Positions 1 to 12,445 are shown, counted from the stretch's first letter. The stretch is DNA of 64,000 nucleotides from Bicyclus anynana (GCF_947172395.1 NC_069083.1:14974501-15038500); one strand, 5' to 3'. A program made the numbers and translations. Notes: generated by a model from the sequence alone, not told the origin.

Positions 1-41
1 ATTTATTTACTAGCGGACGCTCGCAATGTCGTCCGCGTGAA

Positions 42-177
42 AGTCGTCGTCCCTACCCTACCACTACCCTACCCCTACTCTACCCTGCCTCTACTCTATC
101 TCTCCTACCCTACCCTACCCCTACCATATCCCCACCCTACCCCTACCCTACCTTTACCCTACCCCTGCCCTACCGAT
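42..177. repeat. Degenerate CCCTAC tandem array
   Basis: A run of 5- to 7-base units around CCCTA/CCCTAC. It directly follows a minus-strand Helitron 3' end (CTAG at 10-13, then a GC-rich hairpin), exactly as a second array at 57290-57357 does, so the array is probably part of that element rather than telomeric DNA. The insect telomere unit is TTAGG (CCTAA), which differs. Confidence 0.7.
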
Positions 178-434
178 TTTATTTTTTGTTTTCTTTATCA
201 TTCATGTAGTAATTTACCGCGTAATAGCACTTTTCGACCAGAAAGTCCCTTTATTTCTTTTTGAAAGCAATATCTTTCTCCTCATTACGTATATGGTGTG
301 GAAGGTTATTGTAAATTTTTATTGACATTGCACAGATACTAATAACATGCTATTATTCTCTGATAACCTAGTACAATTATTGATGTTTTTGCGTTACGTG
401 ACGTTTTCTGCCAGTTAAATCGAATTAATTAAAG

Positions 435-1048
435 GCCAGGGGCGTAACTACCGCCGTATCAGCCAATGATATTTTATACTTGAGATAGTGCACTAGCGCA
501 TCAAAACTGAAGCGGACAAATGTGGAAAATTGACTTCATTTCAATTAGCCGCTTATTAAACGACGAACGTTATTTAAACAAGTAATACCTAAATATCGTC
601 TGCAATGTCGAGTTGTGTGTTGAGGAATTATAAAATAAATATATAATGGAATTAAAGACAAAATTGTGCGTGTACCTACCGATGCGCTCAGTGGAATGGC
701 TAAATTCGGATCACTTTTTGCGGTGATTTCGTAGTTACATAACCTATCTGTAGTATACAATTATCATTGGTATCATTATAATAATAAAAAACCATTTGTT
801 AAAAATGTTCTGCTGATCCCCGGACTGTATATGATGAAATGGCAAAAGCAAAAAAATACAATAAGTATTTGTTTCCCCGGGAATTAAGTTTGCGCCCTAA
901 AGTTGGAAACTTCCTACATAGGTTAAGTCACTGTCATATTTATTTTAACTAAGCATTTTTGTTTCTTTTGTGAGAAAATTTTACCCGTCATTTGGACACC
1001 CCAAAGTAATTTTGAAACAGGGACCCTACCAGGCACGCTACGCCACTG
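435..1048. repeat. DNA-transposon-like element with GGGGCGTAGC-type ends
   Basis: Starts CAGGGGCGTAAC and ends CACGCTACGCCACTG, near-inverted termini. Internal text matches 8241-8498 (AAAGTTGGAAAC, ATAGGTTAAGTCA). Between about 484 and 790 it is interrupted by another repeat that also occurs at 37778-38010. Class not certain. Confidence 0.5.
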
Positions 1049-1303
1049 CTAAAGGTATAAAAGAACTTCGTTGCAAAAAGGAATAAATAAACTCTTGCGT
1101 TTTTATAGTGTTGGTGTAGTTTTATTATATCTTTTAAATATGAATTAGTCTTAAACACTGATAACTGCTAAGAATGAGTAAAAGAAGCCCGGCTTAACCG
1201 CGCAAATATTGAAGCTTTAAAAATTCTGTTTACACATACAGTAGTCCGTAACTAGTCGTTGTCTTGTGTTTCGCTGGGATCGGAATGGTAGCCGTGTCTG
1301 AGG

Positions 1304-1494
1304 CCCCCTAGCCAAGTGGCACGTCGATTCTCTTTCTAAGATCGCTAACGCTCCGAAAACTAGAAAGATGTATAGGAATGACATTTGCTAACGACAGTTC
1401 ACGTGATCAAGATCACATTTTTCTAGTCATTTCCTAGTTATCGAAGCGTTAGCGATCGTAGAAAGAGAATCGACGTGCCACTTGGCTAGCGGGG
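1304..1494. mobile_element. Short inverted-repeat element (MITE), family with GCCAAGTGGCACGT ends
   Basis: Terminal inverted repeats of about 48 bp begin CCCCCTAGCCAAGTGGCACG and end in the reverse complement; the arms differ at a few sites. No coding capacity. A second copy at 31706-32146 is split by a SINE. Confidence 0.75.
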
Positions 1495-2167
1495 CTGGCC
1501 GTATCGATGAAGGCGATAATCGTGCACGTGCACGCGTCATACTGTGACGCTGAAATTGAATTACGTCGGTAACACAGGGTAAGATAACTTTGAACAGAAA
1601 TATAGTCCGAGAGTCTGCGACAGAAAACATATGTAGCGACATTCATACGTACCTCATATTTTTTTGAAAGCAAGTCATATACCTTGATAGCCCAGTCAGT
1701 GGATATGACCGGGGCATGCACCGCCAATTTTTCATATATGTGCATTTTCACGGTTTACCGTTTGTTCACGTAAAGTTAATAAAAGGAGATCAAATAATAG
1801 GTTGGTAAGGTGAGGGTGAATGTAAATGTTGGAAGCGTAATAGTCTAAACCAACCATAGTTAGTTAATATACGTCTATTACCTGAACATGGGTGAATTCA
1901 TATCCATCAGAATTGGCAATGGGCAGAATGATCCAATTGAGCTTGTCCAAGACACTTCTCTCAGTTAGATTGCCAGTTACTAGTTTGTCGATTGCATACA
2001 GCGTCGGTGGTAAGGTGACCCATTCGCGAGCATGAAGCAGTGATTCAACAAAAACAATGTAACAAAATCTGCATGCTTGTCTATTAATACAATTTTTATA
2101 AATTTAGTAAATAAAAGCGATATTAAATCATGAAAGTTTTTAATAAAAAAACAATTGGTACTTTCAG

Positions 2168-2395
2168 GAATCCATGAAATCAACGCGTTGAACCTATTGG
2201 TGCATGGCGGCAACTCTCTGGTCATGCTACTGGAGCTGGCGGTCACAGCTCACCCAGTGCGCGCTGCGCATGCTCTGTTCGGCGCAGGCGCCGGCCTCGC
2301 CTACGGGCTCTTCAGCGCGTTCTACTGGGCGGTAGGCGGCACCGACCGCGTTGGCTTACCAGCGATATACCCGGCACTGGACTGGAATAAGCCAG
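2168..2395 (+). CDS. Gene A penultimate exon (fused form of exons 3 and 4a)
   Basis: Acceptor CTTTCAG ends at 2167; the exon enters in phase 1 (two bases complete a codon) and leaves in phase 1 at a GC donor, AG|GCAAGT, at 2396. It encodes the fourth and fifth hydrophobic stretches, with the family His at codon 2203-2205. The phase-2 intron that splits GGTD-P from the next exon in genes B, C and D is absent here. Confidence 0.85.
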
Positions 2396-4292
2396 GCAAG
2401 TTCAATATCATCATTTTAATAATACTAGGAGACGCGACTCCGCGTGATTTTTTTTTTTTATTACATATCCGGCAAGAGTATTGTAATTCATTAACGCGTC
2501 GAGCGATTTAATTTATTCAAACTAACATATTTTATTCTCTCCGAATAATATCCACTCTTTCAGCCTTTTCAGCTTTTCTCAGGTAAGCCGGTTTCCTCAG
2601 GATGTTTTTCCTTCACCGTTTGAGACACTTGATATTTAATTTCTTAAAATGCACACATTGGAGGTACATGCCCTGAACCGGATTTGAACCCACACCCTCC
2701 GAAATCGGAGGCAGAGGCCCACTGGGTCTGGTCTGGTTTGGTCTATTCATCTTTAAAGAGCCGTGATAGGCTCTTTAAAGATGAATAGATTATACAACAA
2801 ATTATAAATAGTTTGTTTGATACCCTTATCGTACTGAATCGTAAATATCGATCCCTCTTTCGTTGCGATGAGGCGCTATTTTAGCAGGCAGGTAACAAAC
2901 AAATAATTTATTATTGTTGATGTTTCGTTAACAAAGTGATAAAAGGATTTCCCTGATTTAGAATATCACATTCGATCGCAGTTGCTCTAACAACAATATG
3001 GCATGAACAAGAGAAAATGATGTCATAAGCATTTTTGCGAATTAAATTACATCTGATTAGATGACGACTTGTCATCTTGATCTTTAACTTTATATTTAAC
3101 ACCAATTGATTAATTGAACTTAAGGTGCCGACTCTTCTAGAGTAGTTAATCTACCGCAAAGGTATATATAGCGAAAACTACCGCAACCAATGTGATTTTA
3201 TGCTCAGATGATAAAACATTACGTATTTAACATTATCGCAGTAAGTGACGTACGATTACGTTTACAAGCAGATATACGAACAAAGGTTTACTTTTTATAT
3301 GGTATTGAAAAACGGATTTTAAGTCTTCCGTAGTGCTCACCCTGACCCATAACCTTCTCAGTTCTGCACGCCACTCAGTGTAGTATAAAATCCATATTAC
3401 ATTTGTTAGTACGAAGAACTTCGGTCAAGCGACAATGTTGAATAGCGTGGACTATTGAACATTGCATGTAATCAACACCTTCAGAATGCTCCGGTCTTGA
3501 AGTTTCTTAAATTCGTTGAGTTTTCGTGGAGACTAACAAAATCAATCAATTAGCTCTGTTCATGATTAACTTTCACAAAGTTACACCTGGTCATATTCGA
3601 TATGCTTTAGTATCTGTAATACGACTTTTGAGAAATGATAATATCATATTTGCAAGGTTTACTATTTCATTGTAAACATGACCACCCATAGATACTGAGA
3701 AATCGTACTATACCTACGATATATTTTTCGCGATAGCAAATAGTTAGACGATGACGTATTTGTAAATACTTGTATTTAGTTACACCTAAGCTATTTTGCT
3801 GTGCCCATAATTGTTATATCACGTTCCTACAATCAGTGGCGGACTTACCCTAAGGCCCAATAGGCCGGGCCTTTTTTTCTGAGTAATCAAGGAGCCTATC
3901 CTTAATGGGATCTCAGCGGCGTCACCAGGGGGCTTTCAGCGCTTTTTTATTTATTAAAAATAAATAATTTTTAATAAATAAAATAAATAATTCCCAAGAC
4001 CTTGGGATAAAAGGCAATAAAACATCTAATAAACTATGATGGGTACTGATGGGGCGACTATACCTACTTTAGGGTGACCAGCACTACCTTGTATATTATA
4101 TCTGCCATGGCCTACAATGTATTAACAGAAACTGTCGTCATTACAGGCTCGGCGTTCGGTTTCGTGGCCCTCTGCGCAGCGGTCATGATGTTCGCACACG
4201 GAGTCGCAACTTGCCTCGCCTTCGCTCGCAGCCGCCTCGCTGCGAAGGTGCTGCCAGCGCGCTCCGACCGCTTCACGCTGCCCGCGCACTGA
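2168..4292 (+). CDS. Gene A: rolling stone-like protein, 3' part (exons 2168-2395 and 4147-4292)
   Basis: C-terminal 123 residues of a rolling stone family membrane protein. The N-terminal exons are not found in 1-2167 and presumably lie left of the window. The first visible exon carries the family signature with LLVHGGNS, LLELAVTAHP and YWAVGGTD, then IYPALDWNKPG; the last exon supplies a hydrophobic helix with a conserved His and an ALAR-like end (FAR), followed by a 17-residue tail and TGA at 4290-4292. Joining 2395 to 4147 is phase 1 and restores the PG-S-A-F alignment with genes B-D with no gap. Unlike B-D, the GGTD and IYP segments lie in one exon, and the intron after it begins GC (AG|GCAAGT). 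Exons are much richer in GC than the flanks. Family membership is clear; exact function is unknown. Confidence 0.85.
2573..2735 (-). mobile_element. SINE family 1, partial
   Basis: tRNA-derived SINE on the minus strand; the + strand shows TTCACCGTTTGAGACAC, CTTAAAATGCACAC and the reverse B box GGATTTGAACC followed by CCCACTGGG (reverse A-box region). The (GAT)n tail half is missing. It lies in the last intron of gene A. Confidence 0.75.
4147..4292 (+). CDS. Gene A last exon
   Basis: Acceptor TTACAG ends at 4146. The exon encodes one hydrophobic helix (positions aligning with the last helix of gene C, including the shared His in the middle), then a basic tail and a stop at 4290-4292. A candidate AATAAA lies at 4969-4974, but nothing shows it is used. 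Confidence 0.8.
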
Positions 4293-5985
4293 GCCATCCG
4301 ACAACGGATCGACACATATGTAATTAACACTCCAATGTGTGGCACCCGTGGCGGAGCTAGGTTGGGCCGACGGTTAAGGAGGCCTCGCAAAAAGGCCTGA
4401 CCAGAAAAAAACGAGTGTGCTTTGGATTTTTAGACCACACGACTGAAGTAAAACTTCTTTAGCTCTCTCGACGTCCATTCACCTCGCCCGATTACAAGTT
4501 TCGTAACACATTTACCAGCTTACTCTTGAAGTCAAGCGGGCGTAAAGAATTTGTACTTCAAAAACTTAAGTAGCAGAATTAGATAAGTTAATTTCTTTAC
4601 AGATTGCTAAAAAGTGTTTGTTCCACTTCCAAAGTATTTTTTTTTGTGTCTGGTCATAGAGATTACAGTACGCGTGAATAACTTTTGTCTTGAGTCTGCC
4701 AATTAAACTGTTAGTTAAGTTACTAAGTCTATTTAAAATTAAACATAATTTTATTATCATTAATTGCACTAGCACCGCCTCTGGGAAGCAAACCGTACTT
4801 TGTAAGAGTTATGGAGTATTAAGGTGTTTGATCCGTTAGATTACTCTTAAATGATTCTTAGTTGAAATGTCTAAGCAATATTCGTGCTCGCGTAGATTCA
4901 TTATGTACCTAAGTAGTACTAGGTAAGTGTGGGCATAGCTCAGGAAGTAGACGGTCCCTCAGCCTGTAAATAAATGTTTCTTCGCTTTCTAAGGTAACCA
5001 GCACCTAATCGCTCACAGGCTAGGTTTTGTCGGGTTTATAAAATCAGTATTTTGCTTATTTTATATACTACTAAATAAGCAATAATCTAGAACAAATATC
5101 GTAATAAATATATGCTGTTTATTATGTATAGTGTAGAAAAATAGACTTTTTGTTGTGTATCTAATAACAGTTAGCTAAGTTAAAGAAACTAAACTACATA
5201 AATTAATATTTAAATAATATTTAAGAAAAGGAGCTGACGAACCAAAGTTAGATTTCTTCGAATACCACGATATTAGGTGGTTGTAAAAATAAATATAGAA
5301 AATGAGTTCGGTACATGACGTTGAGTATATATCTACTAAATGTATATAATATGTTAATAATTTTGCATTTCAATAGGCCCATCCTAGTTATAACTAGGAT
5401 CAGGCTCAATTATATTTTTAAGGGCAAAACTACAATAAGTAGGCACTGTAGGTATGGTTTGCGCACAACTACTTAGGCTGAAACCCACACTCGATGCACT
5501 GTTTACCAAGAAACAAATTAGAAATGAAGGTATGTATAAAAGGTATGTATAGTGAAAAAACGCATGTCATTAATCCTAATGTTTTAAGCGTATTAATCAA
5601 ATATGTTTTCATTAATATAAGAACAATTAATTATAATTATTATTAAGTGTGAAATTACTAGCGATTTATACCCTCGTTGTTAATTTTTTGTTGGTAAACA
5701 GTGTACATAGAGTAAGGCTTTGGCTTTTTTAACATCTCAAGGGCCGGAGCAAGAGAGGGACCACTGCATATAAAGATCTTGACACAAACACAGTAAAACA
5801 GTGTGCACCTACTTATATGTTTTCTTTTTATTGACGAACCAAGTGGAACCCCCACCTGATAGTCAGCGGAAAGCCATTGCCTACAGAGCAACACTTCGCA
5901 GTTCATACAAAGGACATGTCTGCTGTACATAAACCTGAATTATAGAATATTGGATAGAAGCAGGCGTTACTTTGCGGAAGTTCAT
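4293..5985. other. Gene A 3' flank
   Basis: Presumed 3' UTR at first, then AT-rich sequence without a recognisable gene. A GTGGCGGAGCTAGG motif near 4348 resembles the ends of the GGCGTAGCTA element family. Near 5690-5710 a short motif (GTTGGTAAACAGTG) recurs at 33245-33258. Confidence 0.4.
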
Positions 5986-6296
5986 CATGATTATATAATG
6001 ATTTATTTATTTTGCTATCATCCGCGAAAATTCGGCGAACCCATGCGACAACGTCACCCAGGTCCGACAAAATCCTCTCTACGTACGTTTCACCCCGAAA
6101 CCGGAGCATCCTCAGGAGATGTTGACTCTACAACTTTGCAATTGCACGTTGTAGAGTCAACATCTCCTGAGGATGCTCCGGTTTCGGGGTGAAACGTACG
6201 TAGAGAGGATTTTGTCGGACCTGGGTGACGTTGTCGCATGGGTTCGCCGAATTTTCGCGGATGATAGCAAAATAAATAAATCATTATATAATCATG
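5986..6296. mobile_element. Foldback element: perfect 149-bp inverted repeat
   Basis: Arms 5986-6134 and 6148-6296 are exact reverse complements by my reading, with a 13-base loop (6135-6147). Ends are CATGATTATATAATGA. No open frame of its own beyond mirror images. A diverged half copy is visible at about 15130-15206. Identity of the arms points to a very recent origin or to gene conversion between arms. Confidence 0.85.
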
Positions 6297-6327
6297 AATT
6301 ATAGAAGTTAAGCCTCATATGTCTATA

Positions 6328-6480
6328 CTAGTGGACGCCCGCGATTTCGCCCTTAGACCTCCTTAATACGCCCTTGTCGCAAAATTACCATTCACCCTGC
6401 CAAATTTCATCTTTGTACGTCAAGCGGTTTTCGAGATTTCGTGATGAATGACCTTTCGCATTTATTTATTAAGATTTAGA
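6328..6480 (-). mobile_element. Short non-autonomous Helitron
   Basis: Minus orientation: the 3' end CTAG with a GC-rich hairpin (GGACGCCCGCG) lies at 6328, and the TC 5' end reads as GA at 6479-6480 on the + strand. The flank is A on the left but C rather than T on the right, so the 5' boundary may be off by a few bases. Confidence 0.55.
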
Positions 6481-7664
6481 CCGGTAACCCTTCAGATTAC
6501 AACAATGCTGCTTAGCCATTCGCTGCCCGCGAGTATTTTATCGGTGAGCCCGTCTGCGTTGAAGAAGCCGATAGTCAGGGAATGCGGTTTTAATCTACCG
6601 TTGTGGGCCATTTAAAAAATCTTTATATTCCTCTATCGCGCGGAGCATGATACTGTGCTCGCCTATTGCCCTTAGTGGGTTTTATATTTTTTTACATGTC
6701 ACGTAACAGGTACGATGGACGACCGGTCGTCCATTTAGGAGTCAAATGGCCGACCAAAATAAGAAGAGCAATAACCTACTTATATGCTGGGACTCTGTCA
6801 AGAACTCTGTCAAGAAAAGATGTAGGTAATTAGGTACCTACTACTACTGAAAATGCATAAGTATGCGTGTAATGTATACGTAAGTACAACGCGTACATCT
6901 GTGGTTATGGTCATTCAGCCCATCCCCCCCCCCCGCATACAACTAACAAGTTGTGCGCATACTTGAAATCAGTTTTAGATAGATAAGTGTGTAAAGCATT
7001 TATTTTAGTTACTGTTTGTATACGTTTTCTAGCTTTAGATTTTTAGGTTTTAGGTATGTAATCAAATAAAGCCAAACGTTTTATGGCCAAAAATACCTCT
7101 AAATAAAATGTTTTTCAAACATGCTTTAAAATAATCTACTATTACTTCATTAATACAAGTAGAAACGCATATTCTGTCAGGTTATTGTATTTTTCTAGTA
7201 AAACCACTTTTGGTTCAAATCACCTTTGAACCTTTAGTTAGTAAAGTTTTTATGTCAAGATAAAAATACTATTAACTTTCAAAGTATATAGAAGAAGTGA
7301 AGTAGGTAGAGTAGCATTTTTACGTATTACTAAAGTTTTGCCGTACTTTTTGACTTTTTTCTATATTAGCTGTTTGTAATTGATAGAAAAACTTTTAAAT
7401 TAAAAACTAAATAATTTATATCCTTTTAAACGAGACCAGTATTGTTTACACAGTAAAATATAAAGGCTGTGGCCAATAATTTATGATTACAATATATTTT
7501 GTTAGATGACATTAATAAGTACTAAAACCAACAAACATTTTACAAGTGTATTAAATAACAACATCTACAATTAAACACTCATGTATTACGATTTATTATT
7601 TATCATTTCTTTCTTTCTCAACAATACTGCCATGACATGACAAAACGCTGTATCTACAAAACAT
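6481..7664. other. Intergenic, no gene seen
   Basis: AT-rich, with an 11-base C run near 6926 and no exon-like stretch. No repeat family could be named. Confidence 0.4.
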
Positions 7665-8177
7665 CAATAGGGATGATGACAGTTTTTTAAATTGTATAAT
7701 GTATATAAATTAAGAGTATACTAATAGCAAAGCAATTTTGTAAAAGCAACAGGGTATCTGCGATCATTACTTTCGGAGCTTCAGGGATATAAAGGGTCAG
7801 ATTTGCGGCGCTGCCGCGGATCCATGAAAAACGCTCCATACAAAATGGCACGATTTAGTGACGTCGTTGGCTCGCTGATCGTTAGGTTTGTATGGGCGTT
7901 CAAACAAAATTACTAATATCTTTGTTATTTGTGCGTTTATGTTTATAGTTCATTTATTGAAAAAAATCACATTTAATGTAAGGAAGCTAAATCTGTATGA
8001 ATTTTCATCTAATTATGGTAAATAAAATTAATAGATTTTGAAATTTTATAATCTTATTTATTTTGCAAATATCCAAACAATCTTTGCTTTTTATGTATAA
8101 ATTAGTTAACATTGACATTATTTACCCGAATGTATCATAAAAATCAATATATTCAAACCTAGTCATCATCCCCATTG
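7665..8177. mobile_element. Inverted-repeat DNA element with GGGATGATGAC ends
   Basis: Starts CAATAGGGATGATGAC and ends GTCATCATCCCCATTG. No transposase frame, so non-autonomous. The same family appears reversed at 59634-60333 in gene D intron 3 and as an older copy near 34080-34345. Confidence 0.7.
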
Positions 8178-8240
8178 TTGAGAAATCGCAGTTATAGATT
8201 TTAGTTACTATTTGTTAGAAATAGTGTATACTATTATGCA

Positions 8241-8498
8241 GGGGCGTAGCTACCGTCGTATCAGCCGTATCAATGATACGGGGCCCTCGGACTACAGGGG
8301 CCCCTTAAAAGCAAAAATTAGTAAAATATAATCCACAAGTGCGCCTAAAAGTTGGAAACACATAGGTTAAGTCATTGTCATAATTATTTTAAGCGAACAT
8401 TTTCGTTTTTTTTTGTGGGAAATCTTTACCTTTAATTAATTGGGCCTCCCAGCTAATTTTGATACGGGGCCCCTCCTAGTCACGCTACGCCACTGCCA
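8241..8498. repeat. DNA-transposon-like element with GGGGCGTAGC ends
   Basis: Opens CAGGGGCGTAGCTACCG and closes CACGCTACGCCACTG; interior matches the element at 435-1048. No coding frame. Confidence 0.55.
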
Positions 8499-9005
8499 AG
8501 TGTATCTGAAGATACAGTGTTTGACTTGGCATAAACATGGCATACATTCGTCACGTCATGGCTTACATTCGTTTTCGTTTAACGTCGGATGCCTACTACT
8601 CTTATGTATAAGTATCTTTGAATTGTTTATATGAATGGATGACGGCATTCAATAGAATGACGTATATCATGTTCCCTATAATTGACGTGCGTATTGTTCA
8701 AGCTAATAAACGATTACGCTCAGGCCATGGAACTATTTGGCCCACTTAGAAACTGAGCATTTCGCATAGTCTTTAATAATAGCTTCATAGGTCCCGTCTC
8801 ACTAAAATTTTTTGTCATATCGACTTTTTACAATGTCACCATCGATGCATCCATCCATCTTCTTTTGTAACTGAACCAAATCCTTTAATTCGTCATTTGA
8901 TACACGCTACTAACTACTTAGGTCTATACCAGTGAAGTAGGTACCTATAGTTGAAACTTTTTGTCACTTTACTGTCAAGTCTCAACACTTCGATATGTTT
9001 TTATC

Positions 9006-9245
9006 AGTGGCGTAGCTAGGTAACACAGGGCCCTGGTGCGAATAAAAAAAAATGGACCCAACTCCTATCAGAACTGGCTAAGTTTTATAAATAAAAATAT
9101 TAAATATATACAAATACATAAAAAGCTAAGTTACTTTATCATCAGCTCTTTTCGTTTCGAAATTTTCTAATTCAGTTCGATCGGCCCCCGAAGCTTGAAG
9201 GCCGCGGGGCATTGCACCAACTAGCCCCTCGGTAGCTACGCCATT
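9006..9245. repeat. Element with GTGGCGTAGCTAGG ends
   Basis: Starts CAGTGGCGTAGCTAGG and ends GTAGCTACGCCATTG, near-inverted termini. Non-coding. Related by its ends to 435-1048 and 8241-8498. Confidence 0.5.
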
Positions 9246-9314
9246 GATTTCTAAATAGACCAAGATCCGTATTAGAAACGACCTTCACCCACCTGTTTAT
9301 TGAATGAATTAACA

Positions 9315-9417
9315 GGTGGGCCGAAACCTCCCACCAGCCAGACCTGAACCAATCAACCCAGGTTCGAACCCAGGCCCTTGTAAATCCACTGTGCATACCA
9401 TTGCGCCACGGAAGTCC
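9315..9417 (-). mobile_element. SINE family 2, tRNA-head fragment
   Basis: Minus strand: + strand shows CCTCCCACCAGCCAGACCTG, a reverse B box GGTTCGAACC, then CATTGCGCCACGGAAG. Matches the complete copies at 29335-29675 and 35203-35533. Confidence 0.7.
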
Positions 9418-11641
9418 AGTAGTTTCCGAGTTTATTCTTTACATATAAAAATACTAATCTTTCCTCTTTATGGGATGCCCTGCGGTTTCACCCGCCTAGT
9501 TCCCGTTCCCTTGAGAATAAATTTGTACATTTAATTCCACTTCCTTAATACGCTAATAGAAATTATTGTCCTGCAATAATCATTACATATATACACACAT
9601 AATTATATTATTAGTAGGACTTTATCCTGTATACGTGTTAGCGATGTTCTACCGAGTACTTTCCGTAAGGAAAAATATTTTACTGATTAGCTACTAATCC
9701 ATAGATAATTTTTTTCTTAGTAAATGGGGAAATCCTCATGAATACACGCCAAAAGTTTTGTCGGTATGGACTTATTAGCGAATAATAAATTATAATTAAT
9801 AGTGCCCTACGTCATCACCAATTCGAAACTAATCCATAATAGGTTAAATATAGGTTATATGTTTAACTTATTTTATTTAACCTAGGTTAAATATAGGTTC
9901 CTCTACATTCTATAAACTAAAAAGGTTGCTACTAAAAATATGTATGTAGGTACCTACTCCTAAATGTTACATAGGTACATACATTATCCCAGCCTTCATA
10001 ATTACCTACTAATAATTCAGATGAAAACCACTGCCGTTAATAAAACTCCGTTAAATGGTAATAATCGATCCTATTGTAATAAATAGATACAATAGCTATT
10101 ACAATCAGCACCGGCCCGAAGTTAATTTTAAAATGGAGCGAGATCCAATTATGGCGCCTTTCCTGTTTGTCCCTAATAATATGTAGATACCTAGACCAAA
10201 GAGTGTAAAGTAAGAATGGAACGCGAAGATCTCGACCATACTCTGGGGTGACCAATTGAATATTAGGAGCATTACTGTCTACGGTTGAGTAGGATTATCA
10301 TTTCGGCGCCCTCTAAGATTTGGCGCCTGGAGCGACTGCTCCGTTCGCCGTATGGGCGGGCCGGCTCTGATTACAATATATATAAATAAAATGAATGTGA
10401 ACATTATAACATTTACATTAATTTACATTTGGTAAAACCTATCTAATAATTATAATGCCAGCCACACACTATCATGTTTGTCCGATCGATCGATTGATAT
10501 CATTATCACGCTTGGAGATGTGAGCATTGAAAAAAACCGTAACAATTAAGAATTTCTGATATTTTTTTCATTGCCCACATCCTCACTGCACATTGTAAAC
10601 TGCTGACCTATATTTTGGTCTATTATCAACCTATGAAAATAAACATCAAATTAATTGAGGAATGACATCTACGTGATATCTACCAGTAGACATTGGATAT
10701 CATTTTAGAATCTCAATTTCGTGTAAGTCTAACTAGTCTATGTCAAAATAGTGAACTAGCCTGCAGGACGGCAAACTTAAACGTGTGTGGCTTGTGTAAG
10801 AAATATTTATTTGTATACCTACAATATTATGCATTTTCTTAGAAGTTGAACATCATGTGTAAATAATGATTTCGTAGAATAAAACTTAGCAGTAGTCTAG
10901 GCTGTGTATTTTGCCTTTATTTTAAATAAGTTTACGCATTATTATTTCCACTAAAGTACCTACTGTGCATATAATAGGTGTTTGTAAGCGAACGAGATGA
11001 TTAATTTGTAACTTTTGTCAGTGATTGTATGTGATTTGTAGGCTTAATTAATCGTTCCTAGCCTGAATATAAATATTCTGGCAAAACTGTGATGCGGTTT
11101 TCACGCTACTTAGTTTAAGTTGAATGCGTTTAGTTTATAAGTTTTAGCTTAATTCGTCATAATATGTGCATGTCTATACGTAGCGATGAAAGTTTCCCTT
11201 TCTCGGCGAAGTCGACGAGCCAAAGTCTATTTTTGCTGCCTACAGCAAAATAAAAAAGAAACCAATGTGTAGCGCGTGAGCGACGCGCAGAATTTAAAAT
11301 TGATTTTTAAAAAGGTTTACATTTCTTGTGGATCTTATGTCAGCCACTGACGATCAAGTAGTCTCACATGCCTGCAGCGCTAACGGCTTGACAGCTGGTA
11401 CAACTGATCGTGTGTTGGTCGCAATAAGCATGACATCATGCCGTCAACACAATCTCTACAATCAATACCTACTTTAAATATGTTTTAGAAGTTCAATTCT
11501 GAACATTGAACCAAAAATGTACATACTAATAGACTGACTGATAAATGATTTGCAGCTAGATGATCAAAGTCGTGGTTAGTTTACATCGTCTTCAATCGAC
11601 TGCGATTAAGCTAGACGACCATGGCTTGGCAACTTCGTTCG
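9418..11641. other. Intergenic, no gene seen
   Basis: AT-rich. Around 11340-11440 lies a sequence with CAGCCACTGACGATCAAGT and CTGCAGCGCTAACGG that is repeated in diverged form at 12230-12311, suggesting a small dispersed element of unknown class. Confidence 0.35.
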
Positions 11642-11786
11642 TAACACTCCCGATGGTCCGCGCGGGCCGGGGGGCGTGTAGCGATGAATGAAAAACCCAC
11701 GACTGATGAAACCTCACTTCCCCGCACGCATGATTTCACACCCGCGTAGTCTTTCCCCACGTCGCCCGCATATCATGGGAGTGTTA
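11642..11786. repeat. GC-rich island bounded by short inverted repeats
   Basis: TAACACTCCC at 11642-11651 and GGGAGTGTTA at 11777-11786 enclose a markedly GC-rich 125-bp core. Non-coding in both strands as far as I can see. Probably a small transposable element; it could also be a promoter-like island. Confidence 0.4.
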
Positions 11787-12445
11787 TCAACCATCTTGCC
11801 AGACTATATATTTATGAATGTCGTACAACGGACACTTTACTAAAGTACTTGTGAAATTGGCATATAAAGTAGTGAAGAAGCCCTATTTTGTTTAAGCCCT
11901 TTATTTATTAACTTTTAGAAGTATTAAATATTTTGAATGTATACTTATCGCTATTTAAAAATTTATATTGTTCTCAAGTGTGATGTGATGGCGTTCCACT
12001 GGCATTTATTTAAGTTATATCACTAAGTATTATGTAGTTATTATGTATTCTGTGGTTAAACCTACTTTTAAACAAAGCCTCACCAAAGAAATAAAAAACC
12101 GGGCTATGTTCAACGTGGCTTTTTTTATTTTATTGGCTTTACTTTTCTGCGTGGCTTGGTTTTATTTATCAATCTATGTTGACTAACTAGGACTTCTTTC
12201 GTGGCGCGGAGTTTACCTATAAAATAACGTCAGCCACTCAAGATAATATTTACGATCAAGTCTGCAGAGCGCTAGCCCGAAGCTGACTTGACGGTAAACT
12301 TGATTGTGTAGTAGGCACATATTACACAAAATTGAGTATTCCTTCTCCAATACAGATTTGTATTGAATCCTTAGGGTATGAAGGGCATTTTTGCATGTAT
12401 GAAGTGCACGTTACGGTGTGTGGCATGAGTTGTCTGAAGGTCCGT

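Larger units (their letters stand above)
1..2167. other. Left flank / probable intron of gene A; repeat debris
   Basis: No convincing exon was found. It holds a minus-strand Helitron end with CTAG at 10-13, a CCCTA-type array, a GGGGCGTAGC-type element, a member of a second dispersed family at about 484-790 (shared with 37778-38010) and an inverted-repeat element at 1304-1494. Since gene A's upstream exons must lie to the left, this stretch is probably intronic. Confidence 0.5.

Noticed and set aside
42..177. Telomeric repeat
   Set aside because: Units are CCCTA-like, not CCTAA; the array is next to a Helitron end and recurs in the same setting at 57290.
1..2167. Missing 5' exons of gene A inside the window
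   Set aside because: No LPW.V..YWV or YLTHWG-like frame was found on the + strand here.
4112..4390. Minus-strand frames opposite gene A last exon
   Set aside because: Shadows of the GC-rich coding exon; the + strand frame has family similarity.
5950..6284. Open frames on both strands with the same peptide
   Set aside because: Mirror images caused by the perfect foldback, no independent support for coding.
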